Source of the DNA: Rhodobacteraceae bacterium HLUCCO07
GTDB taxonomy: Bacteria; Pseudomonadota; Alphaproteobacteria; Rhodobacterales; Rhodobacteraceae
Reading direction: 5' to 3'
Length of the DNA stretch: 64,000 nucleotides
NCBI GenBank assembly: GCA_001314705.1
Contig: LJSU01000007.1
Location: 1 to 64,000 of the forward strand
Both the position numbers and the translations under genes were made by a program. Numbering within the stretch: position 1 is the stretch's first letter; every line of letters starts with the position of its first letter. The notes beneath the pieces were generated by a model, which worked only from the letters and a program-made list of their open reading frames with translations, was not told the origin of the DNA and did no database searches. Below, one piece after another: positions 1 through 10,158 of the stretch.

Positions 1-101
1 AACTGATCGCCCCGATCGCCATGGAAGACGGCCTGCGCTTTGCCATCCGCGAAGGCGGCCGCACCGTCGGCGCAGGCGTCGTCAGCAAGATCATCGAGTG
101 A
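1..101 (+). CDS. tuf: Elongation factor Tu, C-terminal end (partial)
   Basis: Only the last 32 codons and the TGA stop are inside the window. The readable C-terminus ([19 protein letters not shown], then [13 protein letters not shown]) is the invariant end of the EF-Tu beta-barrel domain 3, which helps carry aminoacyl-tRNA to the ribosome. The gene starts upstream of the window. It sits before tRNA-Trp and secE, a common bacterial arrangement. A GC-rich hairpin with a short T-run follows, so the transcript probably ends there. Confidence 0.95.
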   Translation, partial: LIAPIAMEDGLRFAIREGGRTVGAGVVSKIIE

Positions 102-131
102 CTTGCGGTCTTGCAAGCTGACGTTTCGGGT

Positions 132-155
132 CGCCCCCTGAGGGGCGGCCCTTTT
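132..155 (+). terminator. Terminator after tuf
   Basis: A 6-bp GC stem (cgcccc at 132-137, ggggcg at 142-147) with a 4-nt loop is followed by a T-run at 152-155. It lies 30 bases past the EF-Tu stop and fits an intrinsic terminator. Confidence 0.7.
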
Positions 156-259
156 CGTTCGGGCCCGGATCGTGGAGACGGGGAGGCATGGCAATGGAGG
201 ATGGGATGAACGAACCGGCGACCTGAACCTGGAAACACATGCCTCAGTCAGGAGCCATC

Positions 260-928
260 ATGCCTGCATTTCCTTTGCCTGACACACTTCACCCTGTTCT
301 GCTGCCCGATGGCAGCCCGCATCGCGGCACAGTGTTCCTCAAACCCGCACTTGCTCACCCCCGGATCGAGGTGGGAGATTACAGCTATGCCAGTGCACAA
401 GAGCCGCCCGAGGACTGGGCCGCGCATCTCGCGCCCTATCTCTATGAGTTTTCACCCGAAAAGCTGGTGATCGGCAGGTTCTGCCAGATCGCGGACGGGG
501 TATTGTTCATCACCGCGTCGGCAAACCATCGCCATGACGGGTTTTCGAGCTTTCCCTTTGCCATCTTTCATCGTGATTTCGTGGGTGCGGCTTCGATGCC
601 CGGACCGGGGCCGGATACGATCCTTGGCAATGATATCTGGATCGGCCACGGGGCGCGGTTCCTGCCGGGCGCGCGGATCGGCGATGGTTGCATCATTGGC
701 GCGGGGGCCGTTGTCTCCGGTGTGATTCCGCCCTATTGCATAGTCACGGGCAATCCGGGTCGCGTCACGCGGCGACGTTTCGACGAGCAGACCATAGAAG
801 CCCTTGAGCAGATCGCCTGGTGGGACTGGCCGATCGAGACGATATGCGCCGAAGAGTCGGCGATCTGTGGTCGTGACCTTGCGCGCCTGCGCCATGTCTC
901 CGAATGTTTGCGGCCGGAGCAAGGCTGA
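260..928 (+). CDS. CatB/Vat-type (xenobiotic) acetyltransferase
   Basis: About 222 residues with a left-handed beta-helix of hexapeptide repeats; around residues 123-155 the text GNDIWIGHGARFLPGARIGD is typical of the XAT family. This family uses acetyl-CoA to acetylate hydroxyl groups of small molecules such as chloramphenicol or streptogramins. The ANHRHDG segment (about residues 88-94) holds the likely catalytic His. ATG at 260 is preferred because AGGAG at 250-254 lies 5 nt upstream; an in-frame ATG at 239 has no such site. The real substrate is unknown, and many chromosomal members are not resistance enzymes. It stands alone between the tuf terminator and tRNA-Trp. Confidence 0.85.
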   Translation: MPAFPLPDTLHPVLLPDGSPHRGTVFLKPALAHPRIEVGDYSYASAQEPPEDWAAHLAPYLYEFSPEKLVIGRFCQIADGVLFITASANHRHDGFSSFPFAIFHRDFVGAASMPGPGPDTILGNDIWIGHGARFLPGARIGDGCIIGAGAVVSGVIPPYCIVTGNPGRVTRRRFDEQTIEALEQIAWWDWPIETICAEESAICGRDLARLRHVSECLRPEQG

Positions 929-942
929 ATGGCAATTCGGCC

Positions 943-971
943 TTGCAATGCGAACGCGTGTTTCGTAAATC
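943..971 (+). promoter_or_regulatory. Possible sigma-70 promoter for tRNA-Trp
   Basis: TTGCAA (943-948) and TAAATC (966-971) are separated by 17 bases and lie just upstream of the tRNA at 985. The -10 match is weak, so this is a position-supported guess. Confidence 0.3.
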
Positions 972-984
972 CGGTTTCGGCCTT

Positions 985-1060
985 AGGGGTATAGCTCAGC
1001 TGGTAGAGCGACGGTCTCCAAAACCGTAGGTCGCGGGTTCGAGCCCTGCTGCCCCTGCCA
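985..1060 (+). tRNA. tRNA-Trp (anticodon CCA)
   Basis: A full cloverleaf can be drawn. The acceptor stem AGGGGTA (985-991) pairs with TGCCCCT (1050-1056). The anticodon stem acggt/accgt (1011-1015/1023-1027) flanks anticodon CCA at 1018-1020. GGTTCGAGCC makes the T arm, and the discriminator G and the 3' CCA (1058-1060) are encoded. CCA reads UGG, so it charges tryptophan. It is the familiar tRNA upstream of secE. Confidence 0.97.
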
Positions 1061-1121
1061 CTATTCCATTTCATGATGGTTGACTGGAATCGGCCTTGAG
1101 CCTTTGCTGTCCTTGCTGTGA

Positions 1122-1158
1122 CGGAAATCCCTCAAGGCGCCCTATTTCCGCCTTTTTT
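1122..1158 (+). terminator. Candidate terminator after tRNA-Trp
   Basis: cggaaat (1122-1128) pairs perfectly with atttccg (1144-1150) across a 15-nt loop, followed after two C residues by TTTTTT at 1153-1158. The T-run supports an intrinsic terminator, but the 7-bp stem is AT-rich, so readthrough into the downstream genes is possible. Confidence 0.5.
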
Positions 1159-1230
1159 CGGCCATCAAAATAACATGGACATACCGGAAAAAAGCCACTT
1201 GCGGTGGGGGCGTCATGGGTGATCCTGACA

Positions 1231-2013
1231 ATGACGGAACCGCAGAAAGTGAATAAAGAAGCCAGGCTCCAGCAATCGCTGTCCGTTGAACAGGACGATC
1301 CAACGCTCAGCGCTGTGAGATCGGTCATGGCAGCGCATGTGTCGCCTTTGGATGATCTGGGTGCCCCGCCTTCCGGCGCGCACCTGCATGCAAGGTCTGA
1401 AAACAGGGGCGAGGCGCCGTCTGAAGTGCGGCGCTTTGCCGGAGGGGCACGAACGTTCGGACGCGCGGCATTGCCCGAACTCGAACCTCAGGTCGCTGGG
1501 GCTGACGTCCCAACCGGCGCGGCCCACGACACCGAACGTGAATCGCAATCCGGGCTAGACCGGCTGAGCCTTCGTTTTCTCGCCCGCAGGTGGCTTTTCA
1601 ATCGCAAGATGGCGATTGCGCTCGTCGTGGCCGGGGTCTTCTGGTGGCGGCCTTGGCTCATTCCCGGGCTTATTTTCCTCACCATTTGGGTCGCGTTGAT
1701 TGTCTATCTTACGGTCGGTTCAGACCGGCTGGCGGAATTGTTCGAGCCGCTCAAACGCCGCTTTGCGGCGAGGTTTCCCGACAAGGCAGAACTCGTAAGG
1801 AAACGGGCGCAAGCCGGTTCACGGCAACTCTCGCGATTGGTGCAGAAACTGCCGGAGAAGTGGCGCGGCGGAGTCGACGTGCCGCAGTTCGGTGCGACAG
1901 CGCAGACCGACGCAGACCTCGAAGGCCGCCCCGATCCCTTTGATCGCCTTGCCGCAGAGCGGGAGCGTGATCCGGGCCATTTCGGAGGCGCGTCAAGGGA
2001 CGGTCCGGGCTGA
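1231..2013 (+). CDS. Conserved hypothetical membrane protein upstream of secE
   Basis: About 260 residues, function not recognised. The N-terminal ~120 residues are polar and low in hydrophobic segments. A compact hydrophobic stretch follows at roughly residues 125-160 (ALVVAGVFWWRPWLIPGLIF and the next residues), long enough for one hairpin or two membrane spans. The C-terminal ~90 residues are basic and charged (for example PLKRRFAARFPDKAELVRKR). ATG at 1231 was chosen; an in-frame GTG at 1204 gives nine more residues, and neither has a strong ribosome-binding site. It lies between tRNA-Trp and secE on the same strand, which hints at a link with envelope or translocation functions, but that is only context. 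Confidence 0.6.
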   Translation: MTEPQKVNKEARLQQSLSVEQDDPTLSAVRSVMAAHVSPLDDLGAPPSGAHLHARSENRGEAPSEVRRFAGGARTFGRAALPELEPQVAGADVPTGAAHDTERESQSGLDRLSLRFLARRWLFNRKMAIALVVAGVFWWRPWLIPGLIFLTIWVALIVYLTVGSDRLAELFEPLKRRFAARFPDKAELVRKRAQAGSRQLSRLVQKLPEKWRGGVDVPQFGATAQTDADLEGRPDPFDRLAAERERDPGHFGGASRDGPG

Positions 2014-2106
2014 TGCCACTTGATACTGTCGCAACGCCGCCATCGGGGTTGAATTCAACCGCGCAGCCGCGTATGTGACGCGCGGACAGTCAGGAAAGAA
2101 ATCGTC

Positions 2107-2304
2107 ATGGCCCGCACCAACCCTCTTCAGTTCATTCAGCAGGTTCGCGCCGAGGTCGCCAAGGTAGTGTGGCCGACACGCCGTGAGGTGGCCCTGACGA
2201 CCGTTATGGTCTTCATCATGGCGGCATTGACGGCGGTTTTCTTTGCTCTGGTCGATTTGCTCATCCGCAGTGGATTGCAGGGTATCTTGAACTTCTTTGG
2301 ATAA
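2107..2304 (+). CDS. secE: Preprotein translocase subunit SecE
   Basis: The short form of SecE, 65 residues. The conserved amphipathic segment (QFIQQVRAEVAKVVWPTRRE, residues 8-27) precedes a single membrane span (about residues 29-52). SecE clamps SecY in the SecYEG channel and is essential for export and membrane insertion. AGGAAAG lies about 9 nt upstream of ATG 2107. It is followed by nusG after a 266-nt spacer, the standard secE-nusG order. Confidence 0.97.
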   Translation: MARTNPLQFIQQVRAEVAKVVWPTRREVALTTVMVFIMAALTAVFFALVDLLIRSGLQGILNFFG

Positions 2305-2570
2305 GGCCTGGTTTCGGCCGAAACGGAGGTCAAGCCCGGCGCATGGGGTGTTTGGCACCTGATTAGAGTGCGGTTGGCGCCGGGAACAAAATCCCTGAAC
2401 GGCACTTGAAATCAAGGGGGCATGGGGGTAGGTGACCTCTCATTCCCTTACATGGCGTGCTGCGATTCGTGTTGCACGCCGACTTTTGTTGCGGGAACCG
2501 CGTGGATCAATCCGCGCATCGTGAAATATGATCGGCGGCTCCGTCGGCGAGAGACAGGATCGAAACGCAG

Positions 2571-3104
2571 ATGGCGAAACGGTGGTATTCGGTTAGCGTC
2601 CTTTCGAATTTCGAAAAGAAGATCGCCGAGCAGATCAGGCAGCTTGTTGCCGAAGAGGGGCTTGAGGACCAGATCGACGAGGTTCTGGTGCCCACCGAAG
2701 AGGTGATCGAGGTGCGCCGGGGCAAGAAGGTGACAGCCGAGCGCCGCTTCATGCCGGGTTATGTGCTCGTGCACATGGAAATGTCCGACAAGGGCTATCA
2801 CCTGATCAACGGCATCAACCGTGTCACCGGCTTTCTTGGTCCCCAGGGCCGCCCGATGCCGATGCGGGATGCGGAGGTCGAGGCGATCCTGGGCCGCGTC
2901 GCCGAAGGCGAAGAGGCGCCGCGGACGCTCATTTCCTTCGAGGTAGGCGAGAAGGTCAAAGTCAATGACGGTCCGTTCGAGGATTTCGACGGAATGGTCG
3001 AGGAAGTGGACGATGACAACCAGCGCCTCAAGGTGACGGTGTCGATCTTTGGCCGGGAAACGCCGGTCGAGCTGGAATTCACGCAGGTCACCAAACAAGG
3101 CTGA
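2571..3104 (+). CDS. nusG: Transcription termination/antitermination protein NusG
   Basis: 177 residues, normal NusG length. The N-terminal NGN domain begins [20 protein letters not shown] and contains the [10 protein letters not shown] segment that contacts the RNA-polymerase clamp. The C-terminal KOW domain (about residues 123-177) has [19 protein letters not shown] and ends EFTQVTK. NusG suppresses pausing, couples polymerase to the ribosome through S10, and recruits Rho. It lies between secE and the L11 operon as in most bacteria. Confidence 0.97.
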   Translation: MAKRWYSVSVLSNFEKKIAEQIRQLVAEEGLEDQIDEVLVPTEEVIEVRRGKKVTAERRFMPGYVLVHMEMSDKGYHLINGINRVTGFLGPQGRPMPMRDAEVEAILGRVAEGEEAPRTLISFEVGEKVKVNDGPFEDFDGMVEEVDDDNQRLKVTVSIFGRETPVELEFTQVTKQG

Positions 3105-3252
3105 CCGGCGCGACGGCAGACATGTGTCTGTCTTGCGGGGGTTGGCCCCGCTCATACGTGGGAGGCGAGCGCGGCGCGCCGTGCAAACCGGACCACGCAA
3201 CGCAATAAGCTCCGCGAACGCGTTCGTGGGGCGTTGAAAAGGAGAAAGGCCA

Positions 3253-3678
3253 ATGGCCAAGAAACTTGCCGGGACCATGAAGCTTCAGGTCCCCGCCGGA
3301 CAAGCGAACCCCTCTCCGCCGGTCGGTCCGGCGCTGGGTCAGCGCGGTATCAACATCATGGAATTCTGCAAGGCGTTCAATGCCAAGACTGCAGACATGG
3401 AGCCTGGCGCACCATGTCCTACCGTGATCACCTATTATCAGGACAAGTCCTTTTCCATGGACATCAAGACGCCCCCGGCGTCCTATTACCTGAAAAAGGC
3501 CGCCAAGCTGAAATCCGGTGCCAAGACCCCCTCGCGTGAGACGGTGGGCACCGTGACGGTCAAGCAGGTGCGCGAGATCGCCGAGGCAAAGATGAAAGAC
3601 CTCAACGCGACCGATATCGAAGCCGCGATGAAGATCATTGTTGGTTCGGCCAACTCCATGGGCATCGAGGTGAAGTAA
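3253..3678 (+). CDS. rplK: 50S ribosomal protein L11
   Basis: 141 residues, the usual length. The N-terminal domain contains [20 protein letters not shown], the proline-rich signature of L11, and the C-terminal rRNA-binding domain ends NSMGIEVK. L11 forms the GTPase-associated centre with 23S rRNA helices 43/44 and is needed for RelA stimulation. AAAGGAGA at 3238-3245 lies 7 nt upstream of the ATG. A self-complementary GAACGCGTTC stretch lies in the 148-nt leader at about 3214-3227; the L11 operon is classically repressed by L1 binding to such a leader. Confidence 0.98.
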   Translation: MAKKLAGTMKLQVPAGQANPSPPVGPALGQRGINIMEFCKAFNAKTADMEPGAPCPTVITYYQDKSFSMDIKTPPASYYLKKAAKLKSGAKTPSRETVGTVTVKQVREIAEAKMKDLNATDIEAAMKIIVGSANSMGIEVK

Positions 3679-3679
3679 G

Positions 3680-4378
3680 ATGGCAAAACTCGGAAAACGC
3701 ATGAAAGCCGCCCGTGAGGCATTCGCCGGCAAGGAGAATGTCACGGTCGAGGAAGCCGTCGCGCTGATCAAGGCAAACGCTTCGGTTAAGTTCGATGAAA
3801 CGGTCGAGGTCGCGATGAATCTGGGCGTCGATCCGCGCCATGCCGATCAAATGGTGCGTGGTGTCGTCGGTTTGCCGAATGGCACTGGCAAGGATGTGCG
3901 CGTTGCAGTCTTCGCCCGCGGCCCCAAGGCCGACGAGGCCAAGGAGGCCGGTGCGGACATCGTGGGGGCCGAGGACCTGATGGAGACGATTCAGGGTGGC
4001 AAGATTGAGTTTGATCGCTGTATCGCCACGCCCGACATGATGCCGATCGTCGGTCGCCTGGGCAAGGTGCTGGGCCCGCGCAACCTGATGCCGAACCCGA
4101 AGGTCGGAACGGTTACGATGGACGTGGCCGAAGCGGTGAAATCCGCCAAGGGTGGCCAGGTCCAGTTCAAGGCCGAAAAGGCCGGCATCGTGCATGCCGG
4201 GGTCGGTAAACTCAGCTTTGACGAGGCCAAGCTGGTGGAGAACATCCGAGCCTTCATCGATGCTGTCGCGAAGGCCAAACCGGCAGGTGCGAAGGGGTCT
4301 TACATGAAAAAGATCGCGGTTTCTTCGACCATGAGCCCAGGCGTTTCCGTAGATGTGGACAGCGCGACCGGGAATTGA
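3680..4378 (+). CDS. rplA: 50S ribosomal protein L1
   Basis: 232 residues. Recognised by the central [20 protein letters not shown] signature and the N-terminus [21 protein letters not shown]1 builds the stalk beside the E site and is the translational repressor of rplK-rplA in other bacteria. It starts one base after the rplK stop codon, so it is translationally coupled. A T-tailed hairpin follows 23 bases after its stop. Confidence 0.98.
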   Translation: MAKLGKRMKAAREAFAGKENVTVEEAVALIKANASVKFDETVEVAMNLGVDPRHADQMVRGVVGLPNGTGKDVRVAVFARGPKADEAKEAGADIVGAEDLMETIQGGKIEFDRCIATPDMMPIVGRLGKVLGPRNLMPNPKVGTVTMDVAEAVKSAKGGQVQFKAEKAGIVHAGVGKLSFDEAKLVENIRAFIDAVAKAKPAGAKGSYMKKIAVSSTMSPGVSVDVDSATGN

Positions 4379-4755
4379 TCCGGCTGAAAGACCGATTGAG
4401 AAAGGCGGCCCCTGTACTGCCTTTTTTCGTTCTTCATTGCCGATGAAGAACGAGGTCGGGCCATTCGAGCGATAATTGGATGTGACCTCTTGCCCCTGCC
4501 GGAATTTCCCTCTAAACAGCCCGTCGTCAGGTCGCCCGATTCCGTCGTGGCGGCCTGTCGATTCGTCCGAGACGGTGGGTTGCAATAGCAATAAATCCTG
4601 CCTGAGACGGGAAAGACCAGATTTCTTCGGGTGGCCTGCGTGGCCGCGTCCCGGGGCGACTTGGAACGGACCCGTAAGGACCCGATTGCCGGGTTTTGGC
4701 CCGGTGAAACACGAGCCGGAGGGTCTTGAAAGCCTTCCATAACTGGAGTGAAACT
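4379..4755 (+). promoter_or_regulatory. rplA-rplJ intergenic region with attenuator and candidate L10 leader
   Basis: These 377 bases hold no gene. They begin with an intrinsic-terminator-like hairpin (4401-4427) and end with the rplJ ribosome-binding site. Close to rplJ is a 6-bp hairpin (4688-4693 with 4700-4705, loop ttttgg, one G-U pair). In other bacteria this is where partial termination sets the L1:L10 ratio and where the L10-L7/L12 complex binds its own mRNA. Position and hairpins support that; an L10-binding kink-turn was not demonstrated here. Confidence 0.55.
4401..4427 (+). terminator. Attenuator/terminator hairpin between rplA and rplJ
   Basis: aaaggcgg (4401-4408) pairs with ctgccttt (4417-4424, one G-U pair) around an 8-nt loop, and runs into six T residues (4422-4427). 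This is a well-formed intrinsic terminator inside the ribosomal protein cluster. Since rplJL-rpoBC must be expressed, it is likely partial or followed by a second promoter. Confidence 0.75.
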
Positions 4756-5268
4756 GTGGATAGAGCCCAGAAAGAGAAAGTGGTCGAGGAACTCGGCCAG
4801 ATCTTCGAAAGCTCTGGCGTCGTAGTGGTTGCCCACTACGCCGGTCTCACGGTTGCCGAGATGCAGGATCTTCGTGCCCGCGCCCGCGCGGCCGAGTCGT
4901 CGGTCCGTGTCGCCAAGAACAGGCTCGCCAAGATCGCCCTTGAGGGCAAGCCCTGCGCAAGCGTGGCCGAATACCTCACGGGCATGACCGTTCTGACCTA
5001 TTCGGAAGACCCTGTGGCAGCTGCCAAGGTCGCTGAGGATTTCGCCAAGGATAACAAGAATTTCGAGATTCTTGGCGGGGCAATGGGTGAGAACGCGCTC
5101 GACCGGGCCGGTGTCGAAGCCGTGTCGAAAATGCCTTCGCGCGATGAGCTTATCGCGACGATTGCGGGCATGATTGGCGCACCCGCTTCGAACATTGCCG
5201 GTGCCATTGGCGCCCCTGCTTCGAATATCGCTTCCATTCTCTCGACTATCGAAGAGAAGGCCGCGTGA
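4756..5268 (+). CDS. rplJ: 50S ribosomal protein L10
   Basis: 170 residues from the GTG at 4756 (protein starts [20 protein letters not shown]). GGAG at 4745-4748 is 7 nt upstream, which favours this start over an in-frame ATG at 4726. L10 anchors the L7/L12 dimers to the ribosome; the C-terminal helix that binds them is here in the alanine-rich tail ([20 protein letters not shown]), with a short internal repeat of GAPASNIA. It precedes rplL by 72 bases. Confidence 0.96.
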   Translation: MDRAQKEKVVEELGQIFESSGVVVVAHYAGLTVAEMQDLRARARAAESSVRVAKNRLAKIALEGKPCASVAEYLTGMTVLTYSEDPVAAAKVAEDFAKDNKNFEILGGAMGENALDRAGVEAVSKMPSRDELIATIAGMIGAPASNIAGAIGAPASNIASILSTIEEKAA

Positions 5269-5340
5269 GCAACCTCATGACTGGCGTGGAGTGTCACCTC
5301 GCACGTTGGAACACAAACCAAAGAACGGAAAGCAAGTAAA

Positions 5341-5724
5341 ATGGCTGATCTGAAGAAACTGGCAGAAGAGATCGTCGGATTGACGCTTCTCGAAGCACAA
5401 GAACTGAAAACCATCCTGAAAGACGAGTACGGCATCGAGCCCGCAGCCGGTGGCGCGGTCATGATGGCCGGGCCTGCTGGCGGCGACGCCGGTGGTGCGG
5501 CTGAAGAAGAGCAAACCGAGTTTGACGTTATCCTCGTCAGCCCCGGCGCCTCGAAAATCAATGTCATCAAGGAAGTGCGCGCGATCACGGGTCTTGGCCT
5601 CAAGGAAGCCAAGGAACTGGTCGAAGCCGGTGGCAAGGCCGTCAAGGAGCAAGTCTCGAAAGATGAGGCCGAGGACATCAAGGGCAAGCTGGAAGCGGCT
5701 GGCGCGGAAGTCGAACTCAAGTAA
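5341..5724 (+). CDS. rplL: 50S ribosomal protein L7/L12
   Basis: 127 residues. An N-terminal dimerisation helix ([20 protein letters not shown]) leads through an Ala/Gly-rich hinge (about residues 37-58) to a C-terminal domain with [20 protein letters not shown], the face that recruits translation factors. Present in several copies per ribosome on the L10 stalk. A long perfect hairpin lies between it and rpoB. Confidence 0.98.
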   Translation: MADLKKLAEEIVGLTLLEAQELKTILKDEYGIEPAAGGAVMMAGPAGGDAGGAAEEEQTEFDVILVSPGASKINVIKEVRAITGLGLKEAKELVEAGGKAVKEQVSKDEAEDIKGKLEAAGAEVELK

Positions 5725-5756
5725 TCCTTATCGTCCGGGAGTCCGGGGGATTTCGA

Positions 5757-5785
5757 GGCTGGACCCGGTGACGCCGGGTCCAGCC
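5757..5785 (+). promoter_or_regulatory. Perfect 12-bp hairpin in the rplL-rpoB intergenic region
   Basis: ggctggacccgg (5757-5768) pairs without mismatch with ccgggtccagcc (5774-5785) around a 5-nt loop. No T-run follows, so it is unlikely to be a strong terminator. Its place matches the rplL-rpoB spacer where E. coli has an attenuator and an RNase III processing site; the function here is inferred. Confidence 0.7.
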
Positions 5786-5959
5786 GAACCTGTCTTAGCA
5801 AGTGCCCTGTTCGGGGCGTTTTCTAAGGTCTGGTTCACGGATCGGGAGGTCACCTTGGGTCGGTGGCCATGAATTGATCCGAACCAGCCATCTCTGATGG
5901 ACAGGCCGCCGTGGCCCGACGGTGTGCTTCCCTGCGAGAAACGAAAGGTGACATCGCTC

Positions 5960-8900
5960 ATGGCACAAACCTTCCTTGGCCAGAAACGTTTGCGCAAGTA
6001 TTACGGCAAGATCCGTGAAGTCCTGGAAATGCCGAACTTGATCGAAGTGCAGAAAAGCTCTTACGATCTGTTCCTGAAATCCGGTGATCAGGAGATCCCG
6101 CAGGATGGCGAGGGCATCAAAGGCGTATTCCAGTCGGTCTTCCCGATCAAGGATTTCCACGAGAGCTCGCTTCTAGAGTTTGTTGATTACCAACTTGAAC
6201 AGCCGAAATACGATGTCGAGGAATGCATGCAGCGGGACATGACCTACAGTGCGCCGCTCAAGGTGACGCTGCGGCTCATCGTCTTCGATGTGAACGAGGA
6301 TACCGGCGCGCGCAGCGTGAAAGACATCAAGGAACAGGATGTTTTCATGGGCGATATGCCGCTCATGACCCCGAACGGCACGTTCGTCGTGAACGGGACA
6401 GAACGTGTCATCGTGTCCCAGATGCATCGGTCGCCCGGTGTGTTCTTTGATCACGACAAGGGCAAGACCCATTCGTCGGGCAAGTTGCTCTTTGCCTGCC
6501 GTATCATTCCCTATCGTGGCTCGTGGCTGGACTTCGAATTCGATGCCAAGGACGTCGTTTATGCGCGGATTGACCGCCGCCGGAAACTGCCGGTGACGAC
6601 CCTGCTCTATGCCCTCGGCATGGATCAGGAGGCGATCATGGATGCCTATTATGACACGATCACCTACAAGCTTCGAAAGAAGGACAACGGGTGGGTCACC
6701 AAGTTCTTCCCGGAACGTGTGCGCGGGACCCGGCCGCCCTTCGATCTGGTCGATGCCAAGACGGGTGAGATCATCGCCGAAGCCGGCAAGAAGGTGACGC
6801 CACGCGCGGTCAAGAAGATCATTGACGAGGGCGCGATCACCGATCTCCTCGTGCCGTTCGAGAACATCGTCGGAAAGTTCGTTGCCAAGGACATCATCAA
6901 CGAGGAAAACGGCGCGATCTATGTCGAGGCCGGGGATGAGCTGACCCTCGAGCGTGACAAGGATGGCGAGATCATCGGCGGCACTCTGAAGGAATTGCTG
7001 GATGCCGGTATCTCGGAGATTCCGGTGCTCGACATCGATAACATCAATGTCGGCTCGTACATTCGCAACACCATGGCGATGGACAAGAACATGAACCGTG
7101 AATCCGCGCTCATGGACATCTATCGCGTGATGCGCCCGGGAGAGCCGCCGACCGAAGAGGCCGCATCGGCCCTGTTCGACACGTTGTTTTTCGACAGCGA
7201 GCGATACGACCTTTCCGCTGTCGGCCGGGTGAAGATGAACATGCGTCTCGCTCTCGACAAGCCGGACACGCAGCGGACACTTGACCGCGAGGATATCGTT
7301 GCCTGTATCAAGGCGTTGACAGAATTGCGTGATGGCAAGGGCGATATCGACGACATCGACCACCTCGGCAATCGCCGGGTGCGGTCAGTCGGCGAATTGA
7401 TGGAGAACCAGTATCGCGTGGGCCTTCTGCGTATGGAACGCGCGATCAAGGAACGTATGTCCAGCGTCGAGATCGACACGGTCATGCCACAGGACCTGAT
7501 CAATGCCAAGCCCGCGGCCGCCGCCGTGCGCGAGTTCTTCGGCTCGTCGCAACTCTCACAATTCATGGATCAGACCAACCCGCTTTCGGAAGTCACTCAC
7601 AAGCGCCGCCTTTCGGCGCTCGGCCCGGGGGGGCTGACCCGTGAGCGTGCGGGCTTTGAAGTGCGCGACGTTCACCCGACCCACTATGGCCGGATGTGCC
7701 CGATCGAAACGCCGGAAGGTCAGAACATTGGCCTCATCAACAGTCTTGCGACATTTGCGCGGGTCAACAAATACGGCTTCATCGAAACGGCCTATCGCCG
7801 GGTGGTTGACGCGCAGGTGACTGACGAGGTCGTCTATATGTCCGCCACCGAAGAGGCGCGTCACGTGATCGCACAGGCCAACGCGACCCTTGATGAGGAA
7901 GGACGGCTGATCAACGAGATGGTCAACACTCGGCAGGCGGGTGAGTACACACTGGCCCCGCGCGAGAGTGTGGACCTGATCGACGTGAGTCCGAAACAAC
8001 TCGTTTCCGTGGCCGCCTCGCTCATTCCATTCCTAGAAAACGACGACGCAAACCGCGCACTCATGGGCGCCAACATGATGCGGCAGGCCCTGCCTCTGAT
8101 CAAGACCGAGGCACCGCTGGTCGGGACCGGGATCGAGGGCAAGGTTGCCGTCGACTCGGGTGCTGCCATCACGGCGCGGCGGGCCGGGATCATCGACCAG
8201 GTGGATGCGCAGCGGATCGTGATCCGCGCCACCGAGGATCTGGCACTTGGCGATGCCGGTGTTGATATCTATCGGATGCGCAAGTTCCAGCGCTCCAACC
8301 AGAACAGCAGTATCAACCAGCGGCCCTTGGTGAAGGTGGGTGATACGGTCCAGACGGGCGAGGTTATCGCCGATGGCCCTGCAACCGATATGGGCGAGTT
8401 GGCCGTGGGACGGAACGTGATCGTGGCCTTCATGCCGTGGAACGGTTACAACTATGAGGACTCCATCCTTATCTCCGAGCGGATCGTGCGCGACGATGTG
8501 TTCACGTCGATCCATATCGAGGAATTCGAAGTGGCGGCCCGGGATACCAAGCTGGGTCCGGAAGAGATAACCCGAGACATCCCGAATGTCGGCGAAGAGG
8601 CGCTGCGCAACCTCGATGAGGCGGGCATCGTCTATATCGGTGCAGAGGTCGAGCCGGGTGACATTCTTGTTGGCAAGATCACGCCAAAAGGTGAAAGCCC
8701 GATGACGCCTGAGGAAAAGCTGCTTCGTGCCATCTTTGGCGAAAAAGCATCCGACGTGCGCGATACGTCGCTCAGGGTCAAACCCGGCGATTTCGGCACG
8801 GTGGTCGAAGTGCGGGTGTTCAACCGGCATGGCGTGGAAAAGGACGAACGTGCGCTTCAGATTGAACGTGAAGAGGTCGAGCGTCTGGCCCGTGACCGCG

Positions 8901-10099
8901 ACGACGAACTCGCCATTCTGGATCGCAACATCTACGCGCGCCTCAAGTCGCTGATCCTTGGCAAGGTTGCCGTGAAAGGCCCGAAAGGCGTCAAGGCGAA
9001 TTCCGAGATCACCGAGGAACTCCTCGAAACCCTGACCCGTGGCCAGTGGTGGCAGTTGGCTTTGAAGGACGAGAAGGACGCCCAGATCGTCGAAGCCCTG
9101 CATGAGCAATACGAAGCGCAGAAGCGCATGCTCGACGCGAGGTTCGAGGACAAGGTCGAGAAGGTGCGCCGTGGCGACGACCTTCCGCCCGGGGTGATGA
9201 AGATGGTCAAGGTGTTCATCGCGGTGAAGCGCAAGCTGCAGCCCGGTGACAAGATGGCCGGCCGTCACGGCAACAAGGGCGTCATTTCCAAGGTTGTCCC
9301 GATGGAAGACATGCCGTTCCTCGCCGACGGGACGACGGTCGATATCTGCCTCAATCCCCTTGGCGTGCCAAGCCGGATGAATGTCGGACAGATCCTTGAG
9401 ACCCATATGGGCTGGGCTTGCCGGACCCTGGGTTCCAAGATTGATGCAGCCCTTGCTGAATATCGACGCTCTGGTGATATGACCCCGTTGCGCGATGCGA
9501 TGCGCAATGCCTATGGAGATGATGTTTACGAGGAAGGCATCGCCGCGATGGAAGAAGACGAATTGGTCAGCGTTGCTGGAAATGCCACCGGTGGCATGCA
9601 CATCGCGACCCCAGTCTTCGACGGCGCCCGGGAAGAAAACATCAACGATGCCTTGGTGCGGGCCGGTCTCGATTCCAGTGGGCAGTCGATCGTCTATGAC
9701 GGTCGTACCGGCGAGGCATTCGCGCGACCGGTGACAGTTGGCGTGAAATACATGCTCAAGCTGCACCACCTTGTTGACGAGAAGATCCACGCACGTTCCA
9801 CCGGCCCCTACAGCCTCGTTACCCAGCAGCCGCTGGGTGGCAAGGCGCAGTTCGGTGGTCAGCGTCTCGGGGAGATGGAGGTCTGGGCGCTCGAGGCTTA
9901 CGGCGCCGCTTACACCCTGCAGGAGATGCTGACGGTGAAATCGGATGACGTGGCGGGCCGCACCAAGGTCTACGAGTCGATCGTCAAGGGCGAGGACAAT
10001 TTCGAGGCCGGTGTACCCGAGAGCTTCAACGTGCTCGTGAAGGAAGTCCGCGGTCTCGGCCTCAACATGGAACTCCTGGATGCGGAGGAAGAGGATTAA
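5960..10099 (+). CDS. rpoB: DNA-directed RNA polymerase subunit beta
   Basis: 1379 residues, usual for alphaproteobacteria. ATG at 5960 ([20 protein letters not shown]) is chosen over an in-frame ATG at 5897 because AAGGTG at 5945-5950 lies 9 nt upstream and family members start here. The rifampicin pocket reads [20 protein letters not shown] followed by [10 protein letters not shown]; the Asp at about residue 537 and the following His and Ser match the susceptible type of E. coli 516/526/531. The C-terminal segment [20 protein letters not shown] is also canonical. Beta forms half of the catalytic cleft and is followed by rpoC after 59 bases. Confidence 0.99.
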   Translation: MAQTFLGQKRLRKYYGKIREVLEMPNLIEVQKSSYDLFLKSGDQEIPQDGEGIKGVFQSVFPIKDFHESSLLEFVDYQLEQPKYDVEECMQRDMTYSAPLKVTLRLIVFDVNEDTGARSVKDIKEQDVFMGDMPLMTPNGTFVVNGTERVIVSQMHRSPGVFFDHDKGKTHSSGKLLFACRIIPYRGSWLDFEFDAKDVVYARIDRRRKLPVTTLLYALGMDQEAIMDAYYDTITYKLRKKDNGWVTKFFPERVRGTRPPFDLVDAKTGEIIAEAGKKVTPRAVKKIIDEGAITDLLVPFENIVGKFVAKDIINEENGAIYVEAGDELTLERDKDGEIIGGTLKELLDAGISEIPVLDIDNINVGSYIRNTMAMDKNMNRESALMDIYRVMRPGEPPTEEAASALFDTLFFDSERYDLSAVGRVKMNMRLALDKPDTQRTLDREDIVACIKALTELRDGKGDIDDIDHLGNRRVRSVGELMENQYRVGLLRMERAIKERMSSVEIDTVMPQDLINAKPAAAAVREFFGSSQLSQFMDQTNPLSEVTHKRRLSALGPGGLTRERAGFEVRDVHPTHYGRMCPIETPEGQNIGLINSLATFARVNKYGFIETAYRRVVDAQVTDEVVYMSATEEARHVIAQANATLDEEGRLINEMVNTRQAGEYTLAPRESVDLIDVSPKQLVSVAASLIPFLENDDANRALMGANMMRQALPLIKTEAPLVGTGIEGKVAVDSGAAITARRAGIIDQVDAQRIVIRATEDLALGDAGVDIYRMRKFQRSNQNSSINQRPLVKVGDTVQTGEVIADGPATDMGELAVGRNVIVAFMPWNGYNYEDSILISERIVRDDVFTSIHIEEFEVAARDTKLGPEEITRDIPNVGEEALRNLDEAGIVYIGAEVEPGDILVGKITPKGESPMTPEEKLLRAIFGEKASDVRDTSLRVKPGDFGTVVEVRVFNRHGVEKDERALQIEREEVERLARDRDDELAILDRNIYARLKSLILGKVAVKGPKGVKANSEITEELLETLTRGQWWQLALKDEKDAQIVEALHEQYEAQKRMLDARFEDKVEKVRRGDDLPPGVMKMVKVFIAVKRKLQPGDKMAGRHGNKGVISKVVPMEDMPFLADGTTVDICLNPLGVPSRMNVGQILETHMGWACRTLGSKIDAALAEYRRSGDMTPLRDAMRNAYGDDVYEEGIAAMEEDELVSVAGNATGGMHIATPVFDGAREENINDALVRAGLDSSGQSIVYDGRTGEAFARPVTVGVKYMLKLHHLVDEKIHARSTGPYSLVTQQPLGGKAQFGGQRLGEMEVWALEAYGAAYTLQEMLTVKSDDVAGRTKVYESIVKGEDNFEAGVPESFNVLVKEVRGLGLNMELLDAEEED

Positions 10100-10158
10100 G
10101 GATTGGATTTTTCGTAGAAAAATCACGCTCTTTCCAACGCACGTATGAGGATATCAAA

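Noticed and set aside
7541-7640. Possible rifampicin-resistance change in rpoB
   Set aside because: The Asp, His and Ser positions that are usually altered are all of the susceptible type.
8033-10126. Long open frame (about 700 codons) opposite rpoB
   Set aside because: Same GC-driven shadow effect; no recognisable domain.
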